Assembly: GCA_964481765.1 (NCBI GenBank)
Contig: CAYZVJ010000002.1
Span: 1-64,000, forward strand
Direction of reading: 5' to 3'
Length of the DNA: 64,000 nucleotides
From: G020353115 sp964481765
GTDB lineage: Bacteria > Bacteroidota > Bacteroidia > Bacteroidales > VadinHA17
Numbering within the stretch: the stretch's first letter is position 1; each line of letters starts with the position of its first letter. The position numbers were made by a program, and so were the translations under genes. Shown here in pieces: positions 18,555 to 28,998 of the stretch. Under the pieces are notes generated by a model that was given only the letters and a program-made list of their open reading frames with translations, made no database searches and was not told the DNA's origin.

Positions 18555-18589
18555 CAAATTTAAAAAATATCTTCTTAAAATAAGCCAAA
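18555..18589 (-). promoter_or_regulatory. Candidate Bacteroidota promoter before the ammonia-lyase gene
   Basis: On the minus strand TAAATTTG (18555-18562) matches the -7 consensus TAnnTTTG, and TTTG (18586-18589) could be the -33 box. The spacing of 23 bp is a little long. It lies in the 172-bp leader between the malonyl transferase and ammonia-lyase genes, so the lyase may start its own transcript. Confidence 0.4.
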
Positions 18590-18644
18590 CTGTCAGGCTT
18601 TCCTGTTGCAGATCATACTTATCCGCGAAATGGGTTCCGTTATC

Positions 18645-19415
18645 CTATGAATTCAGGTATCCCGGCAGTTTGTTAATTGGAAGAATCCTGAAATCCCCCT
18701 CAATAAACTTGCCCATTTTGTATAGGCTTTTTCCTGCACCACACTCAATGAATGTTTGTATTCCCATTTCAATCATGGTTTGTACGGTCCGATACCAGTT
18801 TATTTCAGAGTCCAGGTTTCTTGCCAGTTCATGAGCAATTTCTTCCCGGTACCTGAAAATTGATTGATCGATCAGGGAGACCAATGGAATTTCAGATGTT
18901 TCAATACTCAGCTCATTAACATAAGCATGAAATTCCGAAGCCACATCCTTCATAAATTTTGAATGATAGGGGCAAGATACATCGAGTAATCCGGAATGAA
19001 ATGCACCTTCTGTCCTGGCTTTCAATGCTACCTGTTCAACATCAGAGGATATCCCTGAAATGACAAATGAGTGGAGCCCGTTGGTATTCACAATATTAAC
19101 GTCCTTGCTGATGGAGAGGACAATGTTATCAAGTTCTTCATGCGTAAGACCGATGATTGCCCCCATCCCAAAATCATACTGGTTCAACCTGTTGACTGAT
19201 AGTTCATATGCTTCTTTTATACAATGTAATCCATCCTCATAGGAAATGGAATTCCCGGCATACAGTGCTGCGTAGATTCCCATACTCAATCCGGAAAGTA
19301 AATCCGGTTTTAATCCTCTTTTTTTCAGGATATTAACAACAGCACAACTAAACACATAGGATATATATTGATTCTTATTTTCCTCAGCCAGGAAGTCATT
19401 GGTTTCAATTTGAAA
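18645..19415 (-). CDS. Malonyl-CoA:ACP transacylase, N-terminus lost in gap
   Basis: About 256 residues are visible after the gap. GLSMG carries the nucleophilic Ser (GxSxG), the SCPYHSKFM segment supplies the active-site His (family motif GxFHS), and IECGAGKSLYKM matches the family C-terminus. It loads malonyl units onto ACP. Compared with FabD about 50 N-terminal residues are missing into the N run, including the start codon. A dedicated copy next to AcpS and an ACP suggests the locus charges its own carriers. Confidence 0.85.
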   Translation of the reverse strand, partial: FQIETNDFLAEENKNQYISYVFSCAVVNILKKRGLKPDLLSGLSMGIYAALYAGNSISYEDGLHCIKEAYELSVNRLNQYDFGMGAIIGLTHEELDNIVLSISKDVNIVNTNGLHSFVISGISSDVEQVALKARTEGAFHSGLLDVSCPYHSKFMKDVASEFHAYVNELSIETSEIPLVSLIDQSIFRYREEIAHELARNLDSEINWYRTVQTMIEMGIQTFIECGAGKSLYKMGKFIEGDFRILPINKLPGYLNS

Positions 19416-19515
19416 NNNNNNNNNNNNNNNNNNNNNNNNNNNNNNNNNNNNNNNNNNNNNNNNNNNNNNNNNNNNNNNNNNNNNNNNNNNNNNNNNNNNN
19501 NNNNNNNNNNNNNNN
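19416..19515. other. Scaffold gap of unknown true size
   Basis: These 100 N have no duplicated flanks. Both neighbouring genes end in it, and the missing residues of AcpS (about 20-25) plus malonyl transferase (about 50) need more than 100 bp, so the real gap is probably over 200 bp. Confidence 0.85.
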
Positions 19516-19821
19516 GAATAGTTCCTTTGCATAACCACCCAATTCGATATCGTAATTTTCCGGTTTATCTCCACAAAAGATTAATTCAATGTCTTTCCAG
19601 GATATCGGGCTGTTGGTCCAGCTTCTTCCAAACGCCTTGAACATTGCCTCTTTGCAGGAAAAACCCAATGAAAATCTGATTTCTTTTAGTGATGTATTGT
19701 TTAATGAGATCTCCTTCCGGGTAAAAACATCAGCTATAAAGGAGGGAGGGGGTTCAAATAGATCTAAGTGCCTGGTAAACCTGTTTATCTCTTCAATATC
19801 AACACCGCAACCATAGACCAT
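19516..19821 (-). CDS. Holo-ACP synthase AcpS, C-terminus lost in gap
   Basis: The first 102 residues are visible. GCGVDIEEINRF carries the metal-binding Asp, FTRKE is present, and GFSCKEAMFKAFG carries the second metal ligand Glu in K-E-A. This is an intact AcpS-type phosphopantetheinyl transferase apart from the final 20-25 residues lost in the N run. It would activate the four ACPs of the locus. Contrast it with the degenerate AcpS-like protein at 50635-51003, which lacks both ligands. Confidence 0.85.
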
Positions 19822-19844
19822 TAGCAGGGATTTAGTAAACAGGA

Positions 19845-20150
19845 TTAATCCAATTCCAGGATGGCATTCTCGTGTTCAATGATCAACAATTGGGTGTTGA
19901 TTAATTGACCCACGGTACGCACAGGATGCTTTACATTGTATTTACCAATTGTCTTAAGATCGATATTCAGTGAGTATTTCTTTTTAAAAATTTCAATCAG
20001 TTCGAGGAACATCAGGGAATCCCCACCCAGATCCAGAAAAATATCGGTTGTATCATCTATTTCGTTCAATTCCACTTCGCATTCATCGGCAAAAAACTGA
20101 TAAACAATTTCACTCACTTCTTTCCGGATCTCGTCTGTTAATTTATTCAT
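19845..20150 (-). CDS. Acyl/peptidyl carrier protein
   Basis: The protein has 101 residues from the ATG at 20150 (a TTG at 20159 could extend it by three). Its phosphopantetheine site is LGGDSLMFLEL, which is closer to peptidyl or aryl carrier proteins (GGDS) than to fatty acid ACPs. It lies between AcpS and a KS gene. A role as aryl carrier for the activated starter acid is an attractive inference. Confidence 0.88.
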   Translation of the reverse strand: MNKLTDEIRKEVSEIVYQFFADECEVELNEIDDTTDIFLDLGGDSLMFLELIEIFKKKYSLNIDLKTIGKYNVKHPVRTVGQLINTQLLIIEHENAILELD

Positions 20151-20237
20151 TTTCTTCAACTTATACTAAACATCAATACACCTGTTAAAATAAACGAGTG
20201 TAAATATAGAAAAATTCTTACATATATATGATCCTCA

Positions 20238-21476
20238 TTATTCAAAAGTGTCGTACTTTTTCAGGACGATTGATGCATTGTGTCCCCCGAATGCAAATGA
20301 GTTTGAAAGGGCATGTGTTATGGGGTGTTTTCTGGCTTTGTTGGGAACAAAATCAAGGTCCAGTTCCGGATCTTTTTCATAGTTAATGGTCGGTGTGACG
20401 GTTTCTTTCAACATGCTCATGATGGTAATTGCTGCCTCGATTGCACCGGCAGCACCAATGGTATGTCCTATCATCGATTTCAATGAAGAGACGGGGATCT
20501 GGAATGCCTGCTCCTGAAAAACTTTTTTGATTGCCCGTGTTTCATACTGGTCATTCAGGATTGTAGAGGTTCCGTGTGAATTAATATACTGAATATCAGC
20601 CGGTTCCAGGCTGCTATTCTGCAAAGCCAGTTCCATGGTTTGAGCCATACCTTCTCCATCATTCATGGGTGCCATAATATTATAGGCTTCACTGGTTAGT
20701 GCATAACCTGGAATTTCTGCAACGATTGTTGCATTTCTTGCCAGTGCAGACTCTTCCGATTCAAGGATAAGTACCCCTGCTCCCTCTCCAATAACAAATC
20801 CATCCCTGTTCAATGAAAAGGGTTTGCTGGCTTTTTCCGGAAGATCATTTTCAACCGACAGGGCAAAGAGTTCATTAAACCCGCGTATCTCTTCTGGATT
20901 GATGATTGAATCCGCCCCACCCACTATAACAATATCTGCTTTGTTCGATTGAATCAGGTCATAGCCCAATCCGATGGCATAAGCTGAGGATGCACATGCT
21001 GTAGTCACAGTATAATTGGGTCCAAGAAGTTTATATTCGAGCGATATCCAGGCAGACATGGAATTATTCATACTTTTTAAGATCGCATTTTGAATGGTTG
21101 TTCCCTTTTCCACGCTGGAATTACCGGTATTTACAACACCCAATATTACAGCACATCGTGTTTTGTCAACGCGTGAGAAATCGATTCCGCTTTTTTCAAC
21201 AGCCGATTTGGCACAGGTAAAACAGAACTGTGTCACTCTGGTCATTTGCCTTGCCGATCGTTTCCGGATATACTCTCTGGCGAGATCTTCAAAATTAACA
21301 GGAACCTCTGCAGCAATTTGTGTTTGAAGATCTGACGGATCAAACAATGAAATTCGCTTAACACCACTTTTACCCTGAACGAGGTTTTCCCAGTTCGTTT
21401 CGATATTCAGCCCAAGGGCAGAAATAACATCCATCCCCGTAACCACAACTTTTCGATCCATCGTTATATGATTCAT
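20238..21476 (-). CDS. Beta-ketoacyl-ACP synthase (KAS II-like)
   Basis: The 412-residue KS has Cys161 in TACASSAYA, His in SHGTSTILND, His in IGHTIGAAGA, and SNSFAFGGHN at the end. All catalytic residues are present. It is the first KS of the left operon, next to a GGDS-type carrier, which makes it a candidate for the first condensation on the aryl starter. A second in-frame ATG lies at 21461. It starts 5 bp after the stop of the dehydrogenase gene. Confidence 0.9.
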   Translation of the reverse strand: MNHITMDRKVVVTGMDVISALGLNIETNWENLVQGKSGVKRISLFDPSDLQTQIAAEVPVNFEDLAREYIRKRSARQMTRVTQFCFTCAKSAVEKSGIDFSRVDKTRCAVILGVVNTGNSSVEKGTTIQNAILKSMNNSMSAWISLEYKLLGPNYTVTTACASSAYAIGLGYDLIQSNKADIVIVGGADSIINPEEIRGFNELFALSVENDLPEKASKPFSLNRDGFVIGEGAGVLILESEESALARNATIVAEIPGYALTSEAYNIMAPMNDGEGMAQTMELALQNSSLEPADIQYINSHGTSTILNDQYETRAIKKVFQEQAFQIPVSSLKSMIGHTIGAAGAIEAAITIMSMLKETVTPTINYEKDPELDLDFVPNKARKHPITHALSNSFAFGGHNASIVLKKYDTFE

Positions 21477-21481
21477 TTAAT

Positions 21482-22540
21482 TTACATTTCGAAGGGCCCT
21501 TTTTCGCAATCCATATATTCTTTGACCGCAAAAGTAAGTTCTTCTTCAGTACAATAACCCTGCTCAACGAACCGCGTGGCAGCATCGACATACCAACCTC
21601 TCAGCCTGTCTTTAATCGATCCGTTACACGCCTCTATGCTGCTTTTTTGATTGATATTATCCGGAGTGACCCTTTGCTGTGCTTCCCAGGTATAGAAACC
21701 CTGGGCCGTTTTCATCCCTAACCTGTTCTTTCTAATCATGTTCCCCAGATGATTCAGCAACGGTTGGTAGAATCCCCGGTTCTTCGCCTTCTCCGTGTAC
21801 CGATCAATTGAGTTGCGAATTACATCAATTCCAACACGGTCAAAAAATTCAAACACTCCCACAGGGAAAAAATCCCTTACAATCAAGTCATCCATTTCTT
21901 TAAATGAGAGGTTATTCTGTTTACATAGCTGGAATGCTCCTGCCTGAAAATCCAAAAATAAACGGTTTAATAAAAAAGCACTTTCCCCCTGCTGAAGAAT
22001 AAACTTCTTATTCATGTGGTTCAGGAAAAGCCGGGAGTTCTGCAGCGTTTTCCTGCTTGTATTCCGGGTAATGATTAACTCGACAATATTGGTAAACGGG
22101 ACGGGATAAAAAAAATGCATCCCAATCACTTTATCTTTCCTCTTACCATGTGTATACCAATCTTCCGGGAGTATGGAAGAGGAACAGGATGCAAAGATAC
22201 AATCGCTATTTGTGATTCGATCAAGTTTTTCAAATAATTTTCTTTTCAGGCAGAGATCCTCTGTTATGGTTTCGATGATTAAATTACATTGTGCCAACTT
22301 CCGGGGCAAATGACTTACGTATATTTGATTCAACCGGTTTTCATACCTGTCATGATCAATCAGTCCTGTTTTAAACGTTCTCGTCCATCTTTTCCTCACC
22401 TGTTTTTCAAGTTCCTCAACATCATTCTTCGTTTTGCAGATCCAAACCAGTGGGAATTCAAAGTCAATGAGATAACCGAAAAGACTGGTTCCCATTTTTC
22501 CTTTGCCTACGATACCCACATGAAAATCTACCGGGTTCAT
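21482..22540 (-). CDS. 3-hydroxyacyl-CoA dehydrogenase-like protein
   Basis: I start at the ATG at 22540, where ATGA overlaps the upstream stop, giving 352 residues. GIVGKGKMG is the NAD-binding loop, GMHFFYPVPFTNIVELI is the family signature with the catalytic His, and FPVGVFEFFDRVGIDV matches the C-terminal domain. The family oxidises 3-hydroxyacyl-CoA. In a pathway that already has a FabG, it might cut back or oxidise the aryl-hydroxypropionyl unit (a cinnamate to benzoate-type shortening), which is a guess. Translational coupling ties it to the B12 radical SAM gene. Confidence 0.8.
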   Translation of the reverse strand: MNPVDFHVGIVGKGKMGTSLFGYLIDFEFPLVWICKTKNDVEELEKQVRKRWTRTFKTGLIDHDRYENRLNQIYVSHLPRKLAQCNLIIETITEDLCLKRKLFEKLDRITNSDCIFASCSSSILPEDWYTHGKRKDKVIGMHFFYPVPFTNIVELIITRNTSRKTLQNSRLFLNHMNKKFILQQGESAFLLNRLFLDFQAGAFQLCKQNNLSFKEMDDLIVRDFFPVGVFEFFDRVGIDVIRNSIDRYTEKAKNRGFYQPLLNHLGNMIRKNRLGMKTAQGFYTWEAQQRVTPDNINQKSSIEACNGSIKDRLRGWYVDAATRFVEQGYCTEEELTFAVKEYMDCEKGPFEM

Positions 22541-24123
22541 TTCTGATCTCCCATTTGGCTTTTCCATGCTCCTTTATCCTGCAATTTTATCTCGTTCCGC
22601 ATTTCCGGCAGGTGTTTTTTCATTACCCGGAGGTGGCGGCAAAATCCTTCCATTGAAACAAGGAAGAGTGCTGCCGACTCAATGGCAACCTTATCCTTCC
22701 GGATCAGGTCGATCATTTTTATAAACGCCTGGCGTTTTGACTTGTCCCTGGAAAAAACATAAATCCCCAAAAGCTTAAAGGTCATTTTAAATTTAAAGAA
22801 AAATCCACTCTGGTCGGTTTTATAGGTTCGAACAAAATATCCCTTTTCAAACAGTGGGAATGCTCTTTCTTCAATGGATTCCCAGGTATACAATTTGTTA
22901 AGGGTTTCGTGATACTTGTCAAATAGTTCAAGCTGGGACATCTGCATATAGTGAAGGACGGGAAACATGCCACCGGTATATTTTGCTTTCCCCTGAACCA
23001 GTCTGCCCTCCTTTTTCATTCTTTCATGCAGGTCTGTCCCTTCGTGGGTTCCCAGTATACTGATCATGACATACACCAGTTCAGCTTGAATTGCAAACTG
23101 ATAAATGTTGTTAAATTCTTCCAGCGTATCATGGTCAAATCCGACGATAAACGAGCTGTAAATCTGAATACCAGCTTTGTTTATCCGGCGAATTGCATCG
23201 AGGTAGTGTTCTGCTTTGTTCTGAAATTTCTTGGTTTCTTTAATGCTCTCCGGGTTGACGGATTCCAATCCCAATATGATAAAACGGCAACCGGCTTCTG
23301 CCATTTCTTTTAACAGTTCCTCATCGTCAGCCACATCAAGGCTTGATTGGCAGGTCCAGGTAATTTCGAAGGGCTTTATTCTGCGCATCAATTCCAGGGC
23401 ATATTTTTTATTAATGGTCAGGTTATCATCCACAAACAGGATGTTCCTGATGGGCAGGGCTGCCACTTCCTCAACCACATTATCAATATCACGGAAGCGG
23501 ACTTTCCTGCCAAACATTTTTGAGACAATACAAAATTCACATTTATAAGGGCATCCTCTGGTAGCCTGTACGCTGAGTGACAACACGTTACTGGTGTCCA
23601 CCAGGTCCCATCTCGGGAGGACGTTCTGTGAGAAGTCTATTTTCTGTTCCGACTGATATATCTCCTGAAGTTTTCCCTGCTCGAAGTCTGCCAGGCACTT
23701 TCCCCAAAGTTCTTCTGCTTCACCGATAACCACACTATCCGCATGTTCAAGACCCTCTTCCGGTTCATAGGTCACGTGCGGTCCTCCAAGGATGACTTTA
23801 GCTCCCCGGTCCCTGAATATACCTGCTATTTGATAAGCTCTCTGAACTGACGGCGTATGGGTGGTAATACCAACGATATCCGGTTTTGCATTTATGGGAA
23901 TGGGATTCAGCTCCTCATCAAAAATTTTTATATCATAATAATCGGGGGTAAGGGCTGCTAAAATCGGAAGGGCGAGGGATGTGTTTGTATTTTTCCTGCC
24001 AACCAGTCTGGCGGTAAAACATTGTGTTCCAAAATGCTTGAATTGCTGAAATGGACTGATCAGGAATAAGGTAAAATTTTTCCCCTCACTGCATCTCGTT
24101 TCCTCATGTTCGTAGTCCGGCAT
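22537..24123 (-). CDS. B12-binding radical SAM protein (DUF4070-type)
   Basis: The 528-residue protein has a cobalamin-binding domain in residues 1-150 (IVGITTHTPSVQ, VILGGPHVTYEPEE, VVIGEAEELW), then CPYKCEFC near residue 200, FVDDNLTIN, and a C-terminal helical extension of the DUF4070 type seen in enzymes such as hopanoid methylases. The GEAEE segment is typical of this subfamily. It is the first gene of the long left operon. C-methylation of a lipid-like substrate is the best-supported guess. Confidence 0.82.
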   Translation of the reverse strand: MPDYEHEETRCSEGKNFTLFLISPFQQFKHFGTQCFTARLVGRKNTNTSLALPILAALTPDYYDIKIFDEELNPIPINAKPDIVGITTHTPSVQRAYQIAGIFRDRGAKVILGGPHVTYEPEEGLEHADSVVIGEAEELWGKCLADFEQGKLQEIYQSEQKIDFSQNVLPRWDLVDTSNVLSLSVQATRGCPYKCEFCIVSKMFGRKVRFRDIDNVVEEVAALPIRNILFVDDNLTINKKYALELMRRIKPFEITWTCQSSLDVADDEELLKEMAEAGCRFIILGLESVNPESIKETKKFQNKAEHYLDAIRRINKAGIQIYSSFIVGFDHDTLEEFNNIYQFAIQAELVYVMISILGTHEGTDLHERMKKEGRLVQGKAKYTGGMFPVLHYMQMSQLELFDKYHETLNKLYTWESIEERAFPLFEKGYFVRTYKTDQSGFFFKFKMTFKLLGIYVFSRDKSKRQAFIKMIDLIRKDKVAIESAALFLVSMEGFCRHLRVMKKHLPEMRNEIKLQDKGAWKSQMGDQK

Positions 24124-24262
24124 TGCTCCTGTTACTAAACTAATTATCTTTCAAACGGTTAGCTCAATTTCTCATCAAAAGATACCCTTTTTCAAAGAAA
24201 TGGTATTTCCAGTCTGTAAAAATATTGATTTGTTTACATTCAGGAAAATTCCACAAGAAAAT

Positions 24263-24283
24263 TATTTTTGTGATTCAAAAGTA
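24263..24283. promoter_or_regulatory. Candidate divergent promoter elements of the locus
   Basis: The 224-bp region between the two divergent radical SAM genes has TATTTTTG (24263-24270) on the plus strand and TACTTTTG (24276-24283) on the minus strand, both matching TAnnTTTG. Neither has a well-spaced TTTG -33 box. If real, both arms start from one AT-rich control region. Confidence 0.35.
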
Positions 24284-24347
24284 GCTATTTAAACCCTGGA
24301 GATCCGTAAACGAATCCCATATATCGGTACCTCTGAGACAATGTACT

Positions 24348-25636
24348 ATGAAGATTAAACTTATTTTATCTGCAAACCCGAATGATCCGTTGAAGAACCG
24401 GGAACCCTTTATGCCTTTATCTCTGCCGATTCTGGCTGGTACAGCACCGGAGCATAATTATGAGTTTATTGATATGCTGATGGATTCCTCTGAAATCAAC
24501 TATGATGAATCCGTTGATCTTGTAGGTATCAGCATCAGGCTTTCTGCTGAAGATATAGCATACCGTATCGCTGATGAGTTTCGTAAAAGAAATGTAACGG
24601 TTGTCCTTGGCGGCCCACAGGTCTCTTCTGTTCCTTTTAAGGCGATTGAACATGCCGATAGTGTGGTTATCGGAGAAGCGGAGACATTGTGGCCCAAATT
24701 ACTCCAGGATCTGCAAAACGACAGGGTGAAGGATTTTTATGTTTGTTCCCCTTCTCCATTTGATCCCCAAGGGAGAACATGCTACCGGCTCGATGAAATG
24801 CCAAACCTGAAAGGTCTTCCAAAACCCAACAGAAGTTTGTTTAAAAGAAAATACACCTTTGACATGGTTTATGCTTCCAGGGGATGCCCGATCGATTGTG
24901 ACTTTTGTACAGTGACTGCCTTATTTGGAAGCAACTACAGAATGCGACCCGTCGAGGAGGTTGTGAATGAAATTGCCGGTTTTACAGGATATTATTATCT
25001 CCTGGATGATACGGTATTCGGCAGACCATCAACGTATGGTTATTACCTGGAGCTTTACGACCGGGTGTCAAAGCTGCAAAAAAGAAAGTACTGGACCGGC
25101 CAGGCTAATCTTGATGCGGCAACAACAAAGAAAGGACAGGAGGTCATCCGAAAAGCAGTTGAAGCTGGGTTTCTTTATGCAGCCGTGGGTATTGAATCCA
25201 TTAATAAAAAGGTGCTGGAAAAAAGCCGAAGCATTTCCAAAATGGGCATTCGCAACCAACAGGATGTAATCTCCAGGATGAAAGAGAGCATTGCTTTTAT
25301 GCAGGAGCAGGGTATCGTCATTTCAGGCTGGTTTGCCATCGGCTATGAAGAGGATGATATCGATGCCTATTATCAGACCTGCGAATTTTGCAAAGAAACC
25401 AATATTCTCCCGGTATTCTCCCCGGTTCATGCCCTGCCTGGATCGAGATTATACCAGCGGCTGTCAAAGGAGGGTAAACTGCAGGATAACAAAATAAACA
25501 TCACCAATGTATCCCACCCGGGTATGACAAACCAGGAAATCATGAAAGCCCTTGAATATGTTGTGGAAAAAGGTTATAGCTTCAATGAGATCGTGAAAAG
25601 GACACGGTTCTATTGGCACAGGTTTACCCCGGAAAA
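24348..25636 (+). CDS. B12-binding radical SAM protein, 3' end lost in gap
   Basis: About 430 residues are visible. The N-terminal cobalamin domain has VDLVGISIRLSAEDIAY, VVLGGPQVSSVP and VVIGEAETLW; the radical SAM site is CPIDCDFC near residue 185; and YLLDDTVFG follows. It is a diverged relative of the protein at 22537-24123, encoded divergently. The reading frame runs into the N run at 25637, so the C-terminus is unknown, although most of the expected length is present. A carbon-methylation role is plausible but untested. Confidence 0.82.
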
Positions 25637-25736
25637 NNNNNNNNNNNNNNNNNNNNNNNNNNNNNNNNNNNNNNNNNNNNNNNNNNNNNNNNNNNNNNNN
25701 NNNNNNNNNNNNNNNNNNNNNNNNNNNNNNNNNNNN
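25637..25736. other. Scaffold gap of unknown true size
   Basis: These 100 N lack duplicated flanks. They hide the 3' end of a radical SAM gene and the start of a beta-barrel protein gene. Confidence 0.9.
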
Positions 25737-26280
25737 TGATTATGGTTGTTGTTTTCGGAGTCCAGCTCATGGCTCAGGGACAACCGTTTGAGAAAGGAGA
25801 CAAAACAATTAATCTGGGGATTGGGATTGGCTCAGCATTATATTCCGGTAGATATTACAAGATGAGTATTCCACCCATATCCCTTTCCTATGAACAGGGT
25901 ATTACCAATAAGTTAGGCATCGGGTATGTCGGTGTTGGTGGATATTTCGGGATCAGCGGATCGAAATGGGAGGCCGACATTGCAGGTGATAAATATGGAT
26001 GGAAATATACGTACATCGTTCTCGGTGCTCGTGGAGCCTATCATTTTGACCTGGTCGACAACCTGGATATCTATGCAGGTCTAATCCTCGGAGTCAATAT
26101 TGTAAGCAGCAAAGAGTTCGGTGACTTCCCGACCGGGATCACTGTAAGTGAACAGAGTACAGGAGTGGCTCATTCCGAATTCGCCGGAATACGGTGGTTT
26201 TTTAAGCCAAATTTTGCCTTAATGGCGGAACTTGGATACGGCATAAGCTATCTCACTATTGGAGCATCTTTCAAATTTTA
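25737..26280 (+). CDS. Outer-membrane beta-barrel protein, 5' end lost in gap
   Basis: About 180 residues are visible. The tail of a signal peptide (VVVFGVQLMAQG) is followed by alternating amphipathic strands rich in Gly, Tyr and Phe, ending in Phe as outer-membrane proteins usually do. It resembles the 8-stranded OmpA/OmpX/PorT-like barrels common in Bacteroidota. No specific function can be assigned. It is followed by a strong intrinsic terminator. Confidence 0.75.
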
Positions 26281-26303
26281 ACGGATGACGTTCATTAAAA
26301 GCC

Positions 26304-26337
26304 AGACCTCGCAACCTGTTTGCGGGGTCTTTTTTTA
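26304..26337 (+). terminator. Intrinsic terminator after the beta-barrel gene
   Basis: An 11-bp stem (AGACCTCGCAA pairing with TTGCGGGGTCT, one G-T pair) is followed by a run of T. It closes the transcription unit of the beta-barrel gene. Confidence 0.88.
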
Positions 26338-26492
26338 ATCCGGAATGAGATAAGATATCGCTCACATCTTGAATTGCCACTATTTTGTTACTTTTATTGC
26401 TAATCCGGGAAGCCGGTTCCATCCTCCTTTGAAAACATGGAGAGGTTTTTGCTTTACGGAATGAAAGAAATCTTTTGATACCGTTTACGCCC

Positions 26493-28739
26493 ATGACATT
26501 CTCCAGATCAGTCCATTCATTTCCACTGACTATCCTGTTTCTTGGAATCTTTATTTCCAGCGGCTTTTCTCAGGTTGTTTTCAAACAGAATATTCGCGGG
26601 ACTGTTGTGGATAAAGCATCACAATTCCCGTTGTCTGGTGTGAATGTCATCCTTATTGGTTCAGATTCCCAACATGGCACCATTACAAATGACCAGGGGG
26701 AGTTTCGCTTTGAAGGAATCGTTATCGGAAGATACGATCTTCAGGTGAGCTATGTTGGATACAATACAGTAACCACTCCGGGAATGGAACTCACCTCTGC
26801 CAAGGAGATGGTGCTGGAGATAGAGATGGAAGAGAAAGTATTAACCCTGGATGAAGTGACAGTAAAGGCTTACTCGAGGAAAGACCGCCCCATTAATGAA
26901 ATGGCAACAGTAAGTGCACGGTCTTTTACAGTGGAAGAGACAAACCGGTATCCCGGAAGCTATGGAGATCCTGCTCGAATGGCTGCCAATTACGCAGGGG
27001 TTATGACAGCCAGGGATAACAGGAATGACATCGTGATCCGTGGCAATTCGTCCATTGGCCTGCTCTGGCGTCTTGATGGCATTGAGATCCCGAATCCAAA
27101 TCATTTCGGTGCTTCCGGAACGACCGGTGGTCCCATTTCAATCCTGAACAACAACCTGTTAACCAATTCCGATTTTTATACCGGTGCATTCCCAGCTGAA
27201 TACGGGAATGCGCTCGCCGGAGTATTTGACCTTAAAATGCGCTTCGGGAATAATGAAAAACGGGAACACTGGGGCCAGGTTGGATGGAACGGTTTAGAAT
27301 TCGGAACAGAAGGGCCCTTTTCAAAAAATTCAAAAGCTTCCTATCTTTTCAGTTATCGATACTCGATTGTCTCGATTATTGAAAAACTCGGGGTTAATCT
27401 GGAAGAAGCAGCAGAGTACCAGGACCTGACACTAAAAATCAATCTGCCCAATACCAGGGCCGGCAGCTTTTCCGTCATCGGAATGGGCGGACTGAGTCAC
27501 ATTGATATATGGGATTCCGATAAGGATCAGTCCGACTGGTCATTTGATAATTCAGGAGAAGATCTTACCAATGGATCAGATATCGGGGTGATTGGCCTTA
27601 CACACACCTGCTTCATTAAACATAAAACGCGGTTAAAAACCACCGCTTCGGTAATGGGTTCCCGTGTTGAAACCAGGATTGACACATTTACCGTGAGCAA
27701 CCCCGACCCGTTTATCTGGGCTGGAGAGCAATCATCAGAAACGAAATACTCCTTTACCTCCCAGCTTACCCGGAAGATCAATGCCAGAAATACACTGGTT
27801 CTTGGAGGAATGTACGATATCTACCAGACCAGCTTTGCCGATAGTCAATATTATCACGGAAACTACCGGTTGGATACCGATGCAGAGGGTAACCTGTCGT
27901 TGATCAGGGCTTTTACCCAATGGCAGCATAAATTTACGGATCATCTCTCTTCATCCATGGGTGTACATTACCAATACCTTACCTTTAACGGGTCCTGGTC
28001 TCTTGAACCAAGAGTGGGTATTACATGGGAGTTCATTACAAATCAATCGATCAACCTGGGTTACGGATTGCACAGTCAGATTCAGCCCCGTTTATTCTAT
28101 TTCGTGTTGACTCCCCAATCCGATGGAAGCTATGTACAATCCAACCGGAACCTCGGAATGTCGAAAAGCCATCAAGTTATTCTTGGATACGATTACCTGC
28201 TGAATGAAAACCTTAGACTGAAGATAGAAACCTACTACCAGAAATTGTTTACTATTCCTGTTCAGCCAAAAAATCCCGCTTACTCCCTCCTGAATACCGG
28301 AGCAGAATATTTTATCGAAAGGCAGGATAGCCTGGTTAATAAGGGTACCGGTGAAAATTACGGGATTGAATTGACATTCGAACGGTTCCTGAGCAACAAC
28401 TATTATTTCCTCATTACAGCATCCTTGTTCAGTTCCACCTATGAGGGTTATGATGGAATAAAAAGAAACAGTGCTTTTAATGGCAACTATGTTTTCAATG
28501 CCATTGGTGGCTATGAGCTGGTTTTCCCAAACCGGAAAGATATTGCTTTTAATTTCGGACTGAAAGTAACCTGGGCCGGCGGTGTTCCCTATGTCCCCTA
28601 TGATGTTGAAGAGACGGTACGATTGGGGGAAATTGTCCTGGATTGGGACCGGGCTTTTGAACCCCGGCGTGACGATTATATCAGGGCAAGCCTTCGATTG
28701 GGTATTAAGCGGAACAGACCAAAATTCGACATGGAAACG
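26493..28739 (+). CDS. TonB-dependent receptor with carboxypeptidase-like domain, 3' end in gap
   Basis: About 749 residues are visible before the gap. The order is signal peptide (to about residue 26), a carboxypeptidase-regulatory-like domain (GTVVDKASQFPLSGVNVILIGS, then YVGYNTV), a plug (NDIVIRGNSS, WRLDGIEIPNP) and a large barrel. The start is the ATG at 26493; 26475 is a TTG. After the gap, 28840-28977 is open in a frame ending in LALYYNFF, which would suit the last barrel strand, but the joined frame cannot be proven. There is no SusD-like partner. It might import a siderophore, cobalamin or an oligopeptide; its position amid B12 enzymes is suggestive only. Confidence 0.82.
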
Positions 28740-28839
28740 NNNNNNNNNNNNNNNNNNNNNNNNNNNNNNNNNNNNNNNNNNNNNNNNNNNNNNNNNNNNN
28801 NNNNNNNNNNNNNNNNNNNNNNNNNNNNNNNNNNNNNNN
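28740..28839. other. Scaffold gap near the end of the TonB receptor gene
   Basis: These 100 N have no duplicated flanks. The true length is unknown. The 138 bp after it (28840-28977) probably hold the last codons of the receptor. Confidence 0.88.
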
Positions 28840-28998
28840 GTTCTGGTTCTAATCCAACTTTTTAGTGGACTTAAAGTAATCAGGATCTCATTCAGAAGCC
28901 ACAAGAGGTTCGGTATAGCCCTGGCCACCGGTGCAATTGTTCATGGCTTACTGGCCCTGTATTATAATTTCTTCTAATCATTATTAAACCCTATTACC

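Noticed and set aside
28840..28977. Separate small membrane protein after the gap
   Set aside because: Only 45 residues without a start; it ends in Phe like an outer-membrane barrel strand, so it is more likely the end of the TonB receptor.
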